Source: Warburgia ugandensis
Taxonomy: Eukaryota > Streptophyta > Magnoliopsida > Canellales > Canellaceae
Direction of reading: 5' to 3'
DNA length: 64,000 nt
Assembly: GCA_035236585.1 (NCBI GenBank)
Contig: CP141136.1
Location: 28,426,449-28,490,448 of the forward strand
In this document: one piece after another, positions 11,960-25,100 of the stretch
How positions within the stretch are numbered: the first letter of the stretch is position 1
Layout: each line of letters begins with the position of its first letter
The notes under the pieces: model-generated
Told to the model about the DNA's origin: nothing
Database searches by the model: none
What the model saw: the letters and a program-made list of their open reading frames with translations, nothing else
Position numbers and translations under genes: made by a program

Positions 11960-13440
11960 CCTTATGAGGATTTCTCTCAGATTATAAAGCATTTACAATT
12001 TGTAATGGGTTAACTCTCATAGACCCACCCAAATATGAAGGTTCCACTTTTTTCTCCACAACAATTGCATTCAATTTTTCTGTTTTTAGAAAATCCTTTG
12101 CACAATCAGGTACATCACAAATGAAGCAACCAGATGGTCTATTACTCCCTTTGCTTGATTGTGCCTCTATACTAGGGCTCAATTTGCTAGTATCCTCTTT
12201 CTTTTCTCTTATCTCATTTCTTATCTTTTTGGGACTCAGTCTTGCCTTTTTCTTTTGACATAGACTTATCAAACTTGGAACTTTTAGCAAAAGAAGAATT
12301 ACCAAATTTGTAGTTACTCAAGCCATCTGCTGCCACCATTATAGTAGGGAGATCAAGAACTCCTTTGCTTGTGGAGTTTGATTTGTGCCCAAGGTTGCAA
12401 TCCAGACATAAAGTTGAATAATTTATTTGCCTTAGACATATCTTTAATATCAAGTAGTAACAAACTAAATTCCTTGACAGATTCATGAACACCACCTTTA
12501 TGGTGAAGACGTTTCAATCTGTCTCATGCCACCCATATAGTGTTAGCGAGTAGGAACTGCTCTTTGAGCTCTTTCTTTAGAACATCCCACGAGTCAATTT
12601 TAGGACGTCCAACATCAACATCGTCCTCTGAAAGAATTCTCCATCATAGCTTGTCATCATCAGAAAGGAACATTGTTGTAATGGTCACCATTTTTTGTTT
12701 GGACACTTGGGCAGCTTTGAAGTATTGCTCCATGTCTCATAAGAAAATTTTCAACTCTTTAGCATTACGTGTTCCAATAAAAGGCTTTGGGTTAGGAACT
12801 TTTACCTTGTGTTTTGCTGCAAACATTCCACGAGTCAATTTTAGGACATCCAGCATCAGCATCGTCCTCTAAAAGATTTCTCCATCATAGCTTGTCATCG
12901 TTAGAAAGGAACATTGTTGTAATAGTCACCATTTCTGGTTTGGGCACATGAGCAGCTTTGTAGTATTGCTTCATGTCTCACAAGAAAATTTTCAAGTCTT
13001 TAGCATTGCTTGTTACAGTAAATGGCTTTGGGTCAAGAACATTTACCTTGTGTTTTGCTACAAACTCACCATTTTGGGATAAATTGTTTAGGTCCACTCT
13101 CTTGCATAGGGCCACATCATCTTCTATGGTATGAAATCTCCCTCTGAAAGATCTACCAAGGCTACAAAGTTCCACTCTCTTGAGTAGGGCCACATCATCT
13201 TCTATGGTCTGGATTCTCCCTTTGAAAGCATCTGCCAAGGCAAGCAAATCACCTTGAGTCTGTTCATGCTTTGTCTGATAGAAACAACATAATCCTCAAA
13301 GGATTTCTTTAGGATCTCCAAGCTCTCCATCAAATGTTCCATTTAGACTAAAAGAGCAACATTGGAATCCGTTGGAGGGTTTCCAAAAAAATCTTCAAGG
13401 CGAGCAACTCTTTCTTTTAGTTGTTCCATTGTAGAACCAC
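11960..13440 (-). pseudogene. Gypsy gag region, broken, with internal tandem duplications
   Basis: Begins at MEQLKERVARLEDFF near 13430 and runs down to the protease. It contains a CXXC-type piece (CFICDVPDCAKDF, complementary to about 12090-12130), which looks like a degenerate zinc knuckle. Part of it is repeated in tandem (see 12587-13070). Confidence 0.7.
12587..13070. repeat. 242-bp tandem duplication within the Gypsy gag region
   Basis: The block starting CCACGAGTCAATTTTAGGAC at 12587 recurs at 12829 and both run to the phrase TTTACCTTGTGTTTTGCT. Roughly 85-90% identical by eye. A second, 77-bp tandem pair follows (TCCACTCTCTTG at 13094 and 13171). Confidence 0.85.
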
Positions 13441-13474
13441 TAGCGATTCACGTACAACAAGTTCTAATATCACC

Positions 13475-14143
13475 TGTCACAAGGGCAATGTTCTCACATG
13501 AATTTATGCCTTTTGTGTAGTACTAAGTGGATCACTTAGTTAGCCTTCTAACTTTCTCTATCACAACAAAGAGGGACATAAAAACTTTATGCAACCGAAC
13601 CCAAATTCTACACACAATTACATGCAACAACCTAACCTTTTTATTCACTTCTAAAATATAAGGATTCAAGTCTTAGGTTCCACACAATATAGGGCGTCTC
13701 ACACACTCTCCTTTGTAAATGTAGGCCTTCCTTTAAATAGGCTACAACAAAAACTGCTTGGTAGTTACAACCCAACCACTGTAGGTCTTGTCACTAATCA
13801 TAGCTTGCCAACTAGCTTATAACTACATAGAGTCATCTTCCTTTGCTGCCACATGGTGAAACCATCCACAACTTAGGGAGCATCTCCTGCTATGTCATGT
13901 GTTAGGAACTACCCATAATTACCTTAGAGCCATCTCCTTTAGGTGCCGTGTTGGAATCGTCCGTAACTACCTTAGTGTCACATGCCACAAGGATTTTGTG
14001 TCACTTGTCACTACATTTTGGTGTCACTAGCCACAACGCTTTGGTGCCACTTGATACAATGTGTTTGTGCCACTTTGCCTTGCTTTTGAGCCCAAATCCT
14101 TCTTGAGTGCTTGAGGTTAGTATGGGTACAAGGTGTCACCACA
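13475..14143 (-). repeat. 5' LTR of the Gypsy fragment (669 bp)
   Basis: Minus-strand start TGTGGTGACACC and end CTTGTGACA, followed directly by the primer-site-like GGTGATATTAGAAC. The partner LTR is outside the window, so boundaries rest on terminal motifs. Confidence 0.55.
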
Positions 14144-14730
14144 TACTTCCGTTACTATGCCATGAGCTAAGAAGCTGAAACTGGTCCTTTTTGCATTCTG
14201 GGGAGGATAATAACCCCTAAAACCTTCTTGAGGTGGTCCTGGAGCAAGTCTCAAGAGGGCATGACGATCGTAGTCACTTGCACTTGCCTAGTTACTCCTT
14301 GCAAGGGAAAGAGAATAAGTGGGGCTACTCTTTATAATCATCCAACTCTTTATTTTGTAAGTTATACTATGCAAAACGTAATGGTGCATTTGACAGCAAA
14401 TAGTTGACAAATCGAAAGCTTTCTGCATTGGAGAAACTTGTTTTTATTATTTTTATTATATTTTTCTACTTAACAGTAAAAATTCCTATTTCATAGTAGA
14501 AAATCAGTTTAGTTTTCTGCTGTGATGTGAAATAGAAAAAATACAATAAAAATAATTTTCCCAAACATAGAATCATGAATAATTTTTAGCTCATCCATGA
14601 CGAGAACTTCCTCCATTGCTTTTGCAGGACTACAGCCTCTTGCTGTAACATCCCTCAGGTATTACAAGGTCCTCTAAACATCTCATATTTGATTAAGAAT
14701 TAAATGACAGATTTTCCTTGGAGATGCTTT
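14144..14730. other. Intergenic, no gene seen
   Basis: AT-rich. Around 14390-14560 are imperfect short repeats of TTTTTATTAT and ACAGTAAAAA type. No motif or ORF that I can support. Confidence 0.5.
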
Positions 14731-15146
14731 CATTTGAAGAGGACAAAACTGAAAAAACCCAGATTAAGTTGCATTTCTAGTGAATCGAGTGAAGACGATC
14801 CAACTGACCCCCTAGAAACATCAGATGAAATTGGCACGAGCCACCATCTTCTTCGTCCATGGGCACGTGGTTGTTCCGTGGGTCAAAAGAGGACTCAATT
14901 TTTTACGAAACCAATTTCTCAATCTCTTGATATCCTTTCATCAGAAGAGGATTAAACTGAATAAAAGCCATATTAAGTTGCATGTCATGTGAAACGGGTG
15001 AAGAAGATCCACCTGAACCACTAGAAACGTCAGATGAAAGTGACAGAGTCACCCATCTTCTTCATCCATGGTGCCACAGTTGTTGGGGTTCAAAAAGGAC
15101 TCCATTTTTTACCAAACCAATTTCTTGAATCTCTTGATGTCATGGG
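14731..15146. repeat. Divergent 208-bp tandem duplication downstream of Rab7
   Basis: Copy 1 begins CATTTGAAGAGGACAAAACT (14731) and copy 2 begins CATCAGAAGAGGATTAAACT (14939). Both contain ATTAAGTTGCAT, GTGAAGA.GATCCA.CTGA, CTAGAAAC.TCAGATGAAA, CACCATCTTCTT.... and ACCAAACCAATTTCT-like blocks. About 80% identical by eye. A plus-strand ORF of 83 codons (14704-14955) covers copy 1, but the unit is not a multiple of three and the second copy is not open in the same way, so coding is unlikely. Confidence 0.8.
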
Positions 15147-16036
15147 TTCAACCCTCAACAGAACGAAAATAGCCTTTTTTCTGTTTCTTCTCTATTCACA
15201 CAAACATGACCTACAAAACTTCAGTGAAGAACCCAATGGTAACAACATGATATTTGTATTCCCAAATTAATATAGTATTGTTCATCTAACTGACATCTTT
15301 AGAAAGAAGAAAAACTTCGCTAACTTTCGCAAGTTACTTTAAATGAGTAAATTCTCCGTTAAGATAATCATCAAAACTGCAACCTGCAAATATGCACAGA
15401 AAATACGCGGTTTTCAACTCTTATGTTTGTTTTCAGGTTTCAACTTCTCAACTCACACATATACATTTGAGGACAGAACAACTTCTGTTCTCCCTTTTCA
15501 TTTTATTTATTTTTTTCCTTCCGACGTACAAAAACAAGTCATGGCTTCTAATTTAGGATATTTAAGGAAAGGTTTTGTATCCAAGAAATTCCTGTTACAT
15601 AATAGACGTTATCTTAAGAAGCTTGCACTTTTGAAATGCCTAGTATTAGTGAAGAGAATTATTACAAAGAACGATTAAGAAGATGCAAGGAACACCGTCT
15701 AGATGGAAAAAGAAAAACAAAACAGAGGAAACATAGACTCAAACTATATAAGATAGCATATTAAGTAATCTCCAAGATAAACCTGGATCACTTGGATAGT
15801 CTTGTAAACGCATATCATCTTGAGTTTGTTTCAATTGTGCCACTTAATGTTCTTAAGAAACAAATGATAAGGAATTATAATGTTCATAATGACAAAAGCT
15901 AGTATACACACATGTGATACAACAAAAAATTGACCAGGATCATGAAGAGAAACAAAAAGAAAAAGCAGCGATCAATAAACCACAAGTGGTCCACGATAAC
16001 CACCCACATGATTCTGTTCCTTGAGAGCAGGTTATA
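15147..16036. other. Region 3' of the Rab7 stop; presumed 3' UTR and flank
   Basis: No second gene is recognised. The minus strand just below 16037 should be the Rab7 3' UTR. I saw no clear AATAAA in the first 250 bases. A plus-strand 111-codon frame at 15343-15678 has no recognisable motif and is probably chance. Confidence 0.4.
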
Positions 16037-16103
16037 TCAACATGCACAGCCTCCCCCGCGCTGCTCAACTTCTGAAACAGCCTCAGGAATCATCTGGAAA
16101 TAG
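16037..16103 (-). other. RABG3: Rab7 exon 7, terminal exon with CAC prenylation motif
   Basis: 67 bp after acceptor TTGCAG|. The first C completes Ile185 (AT|C), followed by [21 protein letters not shown] and TGA. Phase, family-type sequence and total length 206 all agree, so I accept it despite the 13.2-kb distance from exon 6. This exon alone supplies the two geranylgeranylated cysteines. Confidence 0.88.
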
Positions 16104-19100
16104 CTGCAAGATGACAACAGCTTCAGCTAATTTCCCACAACCCAAGTGGCGATTTCTTCATGGGAAAGCAGTTTAAATAAGGCCATTTCTTTTGGGGCAA
16201 ATGACAATGAAGAAAAGATGTACACACTGATAACTGATAACAAAAAATTCTAAGTGCTTGATCAAAGGTTGATGAAGATCCGACAAACACAATAACATGT
16301 AAGGTCATGCAATTCCTATTTGGTTATCAATGCATCACGAGAGTGGAAGTAAGCACAATTGCTCATATACTCAAGTATGCCACGATAATGCAGTTTCTTT
16401 AGTGCTAGAGCAATACCAGATGCATGCAGCTGTTTATGACCACTGCACAGGAGCAACAAGACCATAAGATGAATGCTGTTGGGAGTAAATTTACAAGACG
16501 TGCAAATTATATAATAATCAAATGATCAATTCTTAAAATTTTGTTTTGTTCCTTAACAACGCATGGAAAACATAAGTAATGCAATGGCAGAGCTAGTAAA
16601 ATGAACATCACAGATTCATGATCCTCAGTCATCTGAAGCACTCTCTACAGATACCAGCACCATTTTCAGATGAAATAAATTATAGAAGCAAGGCAGATGA
16701 ATAGCTTGTCCATAATGTTAAAACAAGTTACAGTTCTTAAGTTGTACTTATGAGATACCAGCAAAAACAAGTCCATAATTCAAAGCTAATAAATGTCTCC
16801 AACAGCTGCTCTTTCCAATACTGCTAACCTGCTAATCCAGTCGCTTGAGCAGTCAAATATATTTCTACTCCAACAACAACTCATAGTTCTCATTTAGATC
16901 ATTTCTTCAATTCTCTACCAGACTCGGATCTTCTTGAGTTTCATGATCTCATTCAGTTAATGCTTCTGGATTTTCATATTCTTTTACGACTTTCAAGGTC
17001 TGAAACAATAAACACAGTACCTGAGACAATATTCATCCTCTTTTTTATCCCTAGGGCAAGATAAACAATATTTCTACAAATGGCTTTCCGCCAACCTCAC
17101 ATGTCTTTTCAAACCCCTTGCTGAGGACCTCGTCTTCATCCCATGCAGATATCTGCAACTTTGCTACTGGATTCCAAGACCCTCTTGATTCTTGTTCTTT
17201 TTCATAATGAAAAACATCCACCTTCACAACCACAAAAGTTGCACACTTCAATCTGTCCTGAGCCATCACCTCTAGAAAGAATAGAAAAGAGGCCTGCGAT
17301 CAGAGCAGAGTAGGAAGAAGAACTAAAGATTGAGAGAAAGAGGAGGCTCGAGCTGGTGCTTCTCTTCACAACTTCCAGTAAGAGCTCAAATAACCAACAG
17401 CTGGAGTTTCAAAGTATGAAATCATAGTAGGGTATTTTCTCTCATTTGTCAATATCACCATTTTAACAAAAATTGAATCCATTGGGTCCATCTTTCTCCC
17501 TTTCCTTTCATCTGGAACCCACTTCAACGAGAGTAACAGGAATGGAGTACTGCCCAAGGGCTGTAAAGAGAAAATAAAGGGGACCTATATCATTTCCCTA
17601 CATATGCATCTTTCTCTACTGGCTAAGTTGTAATGAGTATACTCTATAGTCCTATGCAATCCAACTGGAATCTAGACTACTTTACAAATGACATGCTACA
17701 TGGTGCATCACTTTAGAAAAGCTGTTACAAGTGAGAAATGACTTCAGAAGTCATTCCACAAAATTCCTCTTTGATAAAAGAAAAACCATCAGAGACAAAT
17801 TAAATAAATGGTACTGTTTTATTGCACAAGACCTCTTAAGTATAATAGAAAAAATAAGAAATGCGACGAGAGAAATCCTAGAATGGGTAATGATGCAAAA
17901 GTAAAAGTTACACTGGGTGCTACATGATTGTATAGAACCTAATGGTGATAAGTTACAAAACTATGCTGGACTTATGCGACATCTGAAATCAGGTCTAACT
18001 CCCATCTTTTATCATTTCTTTGTAGGCTGAAATATGGTATCAAATATATTCAGGTTGCTAATCAACAGGGTATATTGGTAAAACTAAGTCCCTCAATAAA
18101 TGTCTGCAACTTGCTCTGACTTTCCAACCAGTGACGTGCAATCTGTCACTACGTTCCCATTCTTTAACAAATAAATGGATTTTGTGATATTCTCAAAGCA
18201 GTCTGATAGTCAGAAAAATGAACAAAATGTATTAGCCCTCAGCTAAGTTCCTGCAACGGAAATGCAAGCCATTTCAATTATGGTGTAATGGATGCCAAAG
18301 CTCTACAGACTGCCGTTGGCTTCTTACTGCTCCATGATATTAAACACCCACTAATCAGAATAAAATACCTTGCTACCAATTTTTAAGTCTCCAAAACTCT
18401 TACTATCCAACAACAATAATAATGGTTCTGTGACCTCTGATAAATTAAACCTTGCTATTAAATCCTTTTATGTACCTAAAGGTCCCTTTACTGCCTAAAG
18501 ATGTTATCCTATACAATCATGCATGTGATTAGGCAAAGAAAAGAAGGTACTGACCCACACCATGCTCCTATATGTGACAGAATCTTTATATTTTCTCCCT
18601 TTTCTCCAGCCATTTTTTGTTTAAGAAAGGTACCAACTAGTTTCCATGTGCAGTACCAAATCTTTTAAGGAAACTTGGAAGATGTTCTTTTCAGTTAATT
18701 ACTGCTTCGTTTTTTGAATTTCAATGCCTACAAAGTAGTATTATTCTCCTAAACCTTTCACGTAAAAAGATCCCTTTTCACATTTTATTCAGTCTGCTAT
18801 TTTGATGTTCTCATGCCCCTCAATTCTCTGTATTTCTTTGCCATCAGAATCAGTAAAAATGATCTCACCAACATAAACTATAACATTCTCTGTATTTGAC
18901 ATGTGCCAAACCAATAGGGAGTTATCTAGCCTGCTCCTCCAATACTAGCATCCCCTAGGGGTCAAGTGTGATCACGAAAACCAAGTGACTGGAAGTGTAG
19001 AGCTTGTTTGAATCAGTCATTTCCTTTTAAAGATGACGCCAAGCTGATATTTATATGCAGTCTACACCCTTTTGACTACCCTCCAGGACTCTCTGCACTG

Positions 19101-22100
19101 GCTGGCCATCTAAAAGCACATTATTCAGGTCTACTTGCAACAGAGGTCAAACAGATTTGTTTTAATTCTATGACAAGTCTAACTACCGTGCTCCTAACAG
19201 GAATGGCCATTTCATCATAGTCTAGTCCATGTCATTAATTGTAGTCTGCCTCATACAAAGCAATTGTCATTATTTCCATTTTGTTATATTCATTCATTTG
19301 TGACTTATTACACCAGGCAGCCTGAGGACCATTACCTGCATCTATTACAATGTAGGCTTCCATTTCCTTCATCATGGCTCAAATCAATCTAGTACTAGTT
19401 CTAGCATTGAGAAAGAGGCATATTCACTAGAATGTGTTCCCAAAGCCTGATCACAAAGGTAATGAAAACTGTAAAACATCTCAAATAGTTGTGTAGTATC
19501 TGATCTCGGATAAATTGTAGCCGGACCTAGATAAGAACTACAAGGCCAAAGCTTTGAAAAGATAAGCCCTAGTTATCTCAAGGAAGAAGGATCACAGAAT
19601 TTACTCTCTGATAATAGCAAGGCAAGAGATGAAAACTTTTAGTGAAGCAAGAGATATGCCAACACAAAGCTCAGTGTTGTAGCTGAGCAAAGATGCAAGT
19701 GAATGCCTTAGAAGAAAGCCTGTTTAGATGAAATGACGAAAACTGCTAATAGCGAGACATGCTTGACAACATGAATAACTGTAATCAGCTATGTGACCAT
19801 TAAGCAGCGAAGACCTGTAACAGCCCGAGGGCTCCACACACAACAATATTGTCCGCTTTGAAGATTGGGGCCCATATCACCCAGCCCCCTCACGGCTTTG
19901 TTCTTCCCTTGCGGAAAAAGGCCTTGTTACATGTAAAGTCATCATAACTCTTATCAACAGCCCAGTAACTTTCCCCTTAGCGATGTAGGACTAACTCTTA
20001 GACCTGCCAAACGCCACTTAACAGCAGTCCTACCCCCCTTAGGGAACATGCGTCCCCTCGTGTTGCGCCCACACGTACCTGAGAACCACATGCCAGCCAG
20101 CCCACATTGGGTCAGGGGTTGGCTCTGATACCATTTGTAACAACTCGGGGTTCCAATAGTCACAATATTGTGCGCTTTGGGGCGCCCATACACCCCTCAT
20201 GGTTTTATTCTTCCCAAGTTTCCTAAGGAAAACGCGTTGTGACCGTTAGAGTTCCCCAAACTCTTATAAACAGTTCAGTTTCCTCTCCCCAAGCAATGTG
20301 GGACTAATTCTCTGTCCCTCACCCTAACCTAGAAGCCTGCCAACCTTCTTTTGGCCCGCCCTCATCAACCTAGGATTTCACATAAAACTAGGCCGATGAG
20401 GGCGGGCCAAGAGAAGGCTGGCAAGCTTCTAGGTTGGGGTGAAAGACAGAGAGTTAGTCCCACATTGCCTGGGGAGAGGAAACTGGGTTGTTTATAAGAG
20501 TTTAGGGAACTCTAATGGTCACAACATGTTTTCCCTAGGAAACTTGGGAAGAACAAAACCGTGAGGGGTGTATGGGCGACCCAAAGCGGACAATATTGTG
20601 ACTATTGGAATCTTGGGGTGTTACAAATGGTATCAAAGCCAATTCCCCTCGTGGTGTGGTGGCTAGCCACACGCGGGCGCCTGGTCGTGGCTATCACGCG
20701 GGGACGCGTGTTCCCTAAGGGGGGAAGATGTGAAGCCCTGGGCTGATGAGGGCAGGCCAAGAGAAGGCTGGCAAGCTTCTAGGCTAGGGTGAAGGACAGT
20801 TAGTCCCACATTGCCTGGGGAGAGGAAACTGGGTTGTTTATAAGAGTTTGGGGAACTCTAATGGTCACAACATGTTTTCTCTAGGAAACTTGGGAAGAAC
20901 AAAACCATGAGGGGTGTATGGGCGCTCCAAAGCGGACAATATTGTGACTATTGGAACCTTGAGGTGTTACAAGACCTATGACGAAAAGGAGAAGCAACAT
21001 CCTATTAACAAGATAGTGGTTCCTGTAATGTCTCTAACAATAACCATTTTTTAGTACAACAGCAAAACATCATTGAAAATTGTGGAGCACCCTGCCTTTG
21101 TAATTGATGATGCTTTGTCTTAGCTACTCTATTCTATGGGTATGAGAAATAGAAGGGATAGATCATCATGTAAAATTATGGAACTTAAGATAGATCAGAA
21201 AATACTTGAGAGGTGCACTCACCTCATACTCCTAATGTATTTAATTCATGAGCCATGATGCAATGTAAAGTATTGAAACAAGAAAACATAAATCGAATAT
21301 GTGATTATATGTTTTAAGGAGAAAATCCAAGTATAGTTGGCATATCACTTCCCTGGATACTACATGCCATATATGTGGGTTGGCACAAGAAATTAACCAA
21401 AGATCCACCAACTCTAACTAGGAAGGAAACAATCTGATAAAATAACATCACACAAAAGATAAAAGTTCTAATAAGAAAGAAAGTGTGGAAGAACTCTATT
21501 GAACTTGTGTAGAATGAGAAGAGTAACTTGTTTAATAGATTATGAAGGTAGTTATTTGCACCACCTGTGTCCCTCCGGCCTTCACTAAATGCCTCTAAAT
21601 TAAGTAATTAATTCACTACCCAACGTGTCCCACATTTGAATTCTGAGACAACCTTTAGTTTTTTAAATTGTAGTGATTTCATTCAAAAATATTTTAATCG
21701 TTAAATATATTTAATTAAAGCTATGGTTGAAAAATCCAACAATGGCCCACTTAATTAAGTGTATTTAACAAAATAACTCACTTAAACATATTTAGTAAAC
21801 TCTGATAGGCCAGACAAATCCAATATGCAACAAATGATAGGCATCTTTCTGTTTGAACCTTATTGTAATCATTGTGAAGTTTCATCTGATTGATATGCAA
21901 CATTGAACCAAGCAACATGAAATAATACAATTGGAGGTGCCATGCACATAACAATGCCATCAAATAAGATGTTTGAATTTCGGTTGCATAGTACTGTAAA
22001 ATGGCCATGTAATGATGCCAGATTCATAAGCAATCAGAGAGAACCCTTACTCTCAAGAGAGGCAGCACTATCTCTATACTCAAATAGGTGAAGTCCTTAG

Positions 22101-25100
22101 TGCACCCCCATTTTACAAGAACATTTCTGTTAAGATTGGTACTTCATTAGGTTTAAATAACCAACTCTCCTTACAGTAACGGTCAGCACTATGCTTCTAC
22201 CACAACCATCTGAAGTTTAAGTCTAGTGACATAGGACAATTGCATTGGTGTAGTGTTTAGAGTGGGAGCCCTCTACATGAACAGCCCATCATATTGAAGA
22301 TGCAGCCTTTGAAAAGGTAGGGAACTCCAGCAGTGAGAAGAAAGCCGTGACTGCGTGTATAACCTCAATGCTGTGACTGTTGGCTAACTAAGATGATTGC
22401 ATTAGTTTATGTTTTAACGTGAAATCCCTCTACAGAAACATCCATTATTGTAATATCCTTAATTTTTAAGATAAAATAGGAAATTATTAAATAAATTAAA
22501 ATAAAATTTTATGGATGAAATTTTTTCCTGAAAACATAATAATTAGAAAGTGCTCGTCGATACGAATCCAACGCCACCAAGAGCAGCGAAAACTAGAGCT
22601 CAAGCGAGGGAGTTATGAGCCGTCAAAGTTGTAAGGGCAAATTGGTCTTTTGTGAGAAATGTAGTACAGGGGTCCAAATTGATAACGGCACCCACATACA
22701 CACGTCTCTACCGGTCCGGCGAAATCGCCGGAGAGACGTGGGAAGAGACGTGTGGGGAAAGTTTCTCTTCCCCAAGACTCTAAAACCACTATATCTATGC
22801 TCCTCACAGGAGCCAAAACGCTCCACTTTGAGCGTTTTCCCGGAGTGCTACGCAAAACCCTAGCCCTGTAAAAACTCAGGTTTTCCGGCGAGTAGAGCCC
22901 GGCAACACGAGCAACCCCGACCCGAGGCCTGAGTAAGCCTCAAATCCGTGTTTTTTACGTATTTATTAATTAGAAAATTAATTAGGAAAGTATTTAAAAA
23001 TTAGGAAAAAATCGGATTTTTGGGGGCTTTGTGCACGCTTCTTGTTGGAGCGTGATTTCATAGACCAAACGTTGTCCGTTTGGAAATCGCACCGTCCAAC
23101 TAGTGCACAAGAGACCCAGAGCAAACCCTTTAAATTTGGGAGTGATCCAACGGTGGATTTCTCTGAGAAAATCCAAAAACCGGTACTATGGATGTTTTTA
23201 GGAACTTGGGAAAAACGTTTAAAAACATGGTTTTGGAGAAATCAATGCAAAAGGATGATAGAAATGGAAACTAGACAAAATTTGGAACAAAATGGTTCAA
23301 AAACCAAGTGATTTGGACACTGTGTAGGGTCACCGGTGATGGCCAGGAAGCCGAGTCGTCTTCTCGAGCGCCGGTTTCCGCATCGGCCCCGGTAATGGCT
23401 AATAGCCGAGCTGCCGTGTAACCCGGTGTACACTGGTGCCGGTGTAACCCGGTGTAAGCTGGCCGCATCGGTGTAACCCGGTGTGCAGTGTCAGCCGGTG
23501 TAACCCGGTGTAAACGGGGCCGTGGTGTAAACGGTGCACCGCCAAACACCTATAAATTAATAAATATTAATTTATGAAGTATTTTCACTTAAAATTGATT
23601 TTTGGGAGCTAGAGAGTCCAAATCACGATCAGAAAGATGCGTTGTGGCCGTATTGTGACGCGGACCTAGTTTTAACTTGAAAACTTATAAATGACCACTT
23701 TTTATTTAGAAAAATTTTTAAATAGTGATGTGACATGTACGGGTGTACTTGAATATACTGAGTTAAAGGGAGTTATTAGCAAGAAATTTAGTGGTCTCAC
23801 GTGAGGTAGGTGACGACAAGTAATGTTTTGCCTTGATTTTTAAACCATGTTTAAACATAGCATCATGTGTGATTGTGTTTTAAAATGCAATTATTATTTC
23901 TAGTGGATTTCATGCTACATTGCGTACGGGATGGTTATTCCAAATTGAAATCTTTTATTGAATAAACTTATTTAAAATGCTTTTACAAGTATGATGTTAA
24001 TTAGTTATGCTTAATTAGAGTTTTATTTCTTATTGTATATATAGAAAATACATGAATTTACATGGAAATGAGAATAGAGGCTTATTAAGTGGTCCTTTTA
24101 TAGGTAACCCCGGGATGAGGGGCATGTCTTGGGGATTGCAAGCTATAAGTGCTCTTGAGTTTTAGCATATACATATGATTTCCGTGTTTTATATTTGATG
24201 ACGGGTGCTCTCGCCGGGTGGGCGTCATCTTTAGGAGGGATAGTGGCGTGCCACCCACCTTAGGATTATGATGTGATGAGTTTGTGATATGATAGACACA
24301 CCATAGATGGCATTCGGTAGGGGTGTGGTAACATGGATAGTCCACACTACTGGGCTGAGCCTTTCCATGGGGACAGACGCTAAGTCTCCCGTGATGGTGT
24401 CGACGGGGGAGAGGTGGTGGTTGATACATGGAGGGGTTGCCAACTGCAGCATGATGGCCCATATTCTTATTATGTGTGCATGTATGATGAGCATGGTTAT
24501 GGATGATATGCACAGGTGTGATGACACTCGAGAGGTTGACTACGTGTACTCACGATCGGGGATGTTAGTGCGATGTGGTGGGACCCATTACCTTAGGGTG
24601 CCCTTATTACCGGATGTATGCTCCATTTTATTGATTCATGTCATGTTTTAACTCTAGTGAATTTCATGTTTTAGCATATGGAATAAATTGGCATTTATTG
24701 AACATGGCATTATGATATCACTATCTTCATAAATGTTAGATTTTTCATCGGTATTGTTCATTATTTCTTTCATTTATTACATTAATTGTCTATGTACCTA
24801 CACAAGCGATAGCTTCTTTGAGGCATTGCTTTGTTTTTGCAATGCCTTAGATCTCGACGCGATAACGGGAAAGGCAAGGTTTGTTGAGAAAGCGTGAGAG
24901 CTCTTGAAGACCATTTTTCTATAGTATTAGGCGGTGATGTGAGTCATTAAAAACGGGATTATCATTTGGATGTTTATTATGGATTTGCATATTTTATATT
25001 GGGATGTGATTTAGATCTTTGGACATATGTTGGACATTTATATGGGATGTTATGATGGATAGACCCTGGGCCATATTATTATTGTCTTTTGGACGTTTAT

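Larger units (their letters stand above)
10661..14143 (-). mobile_element. Ty3/Gypsy-type retrotransposon fragment (LTR, gag, protease, RT start), minus strand, broken
   Basis: Order from right to left: LTR (13475-14143), primer-site region like GGTGATATTAGAAC, gag beginning MEQLKERVARLE, aspartic protease, then RT. The RT has the YLDDIVIYS box in the stretch complementary to about 10855-10885 and PFGLTN upstream. The sequence is cut at 10660 by the LARD-like element, so RNase H, integrase and the other LTR should lie left of the window if kept. It is broken at many points. A fossil older than the element that split it. Confidence 0.85.

Noticed and set aside
15343-15678. 111-codon plus-strand ORF
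   Set aside because: Basic, low-complexity C-terminus, no motif, convergent with the Rab7 3' region; likely chance.
24085-24651. Overlapping 98-142-codon ORFs on both strands
   Set aside because: Inside solo LTR 3, no domain, His/Cys-rich frame arises from CACACC-type sequence.
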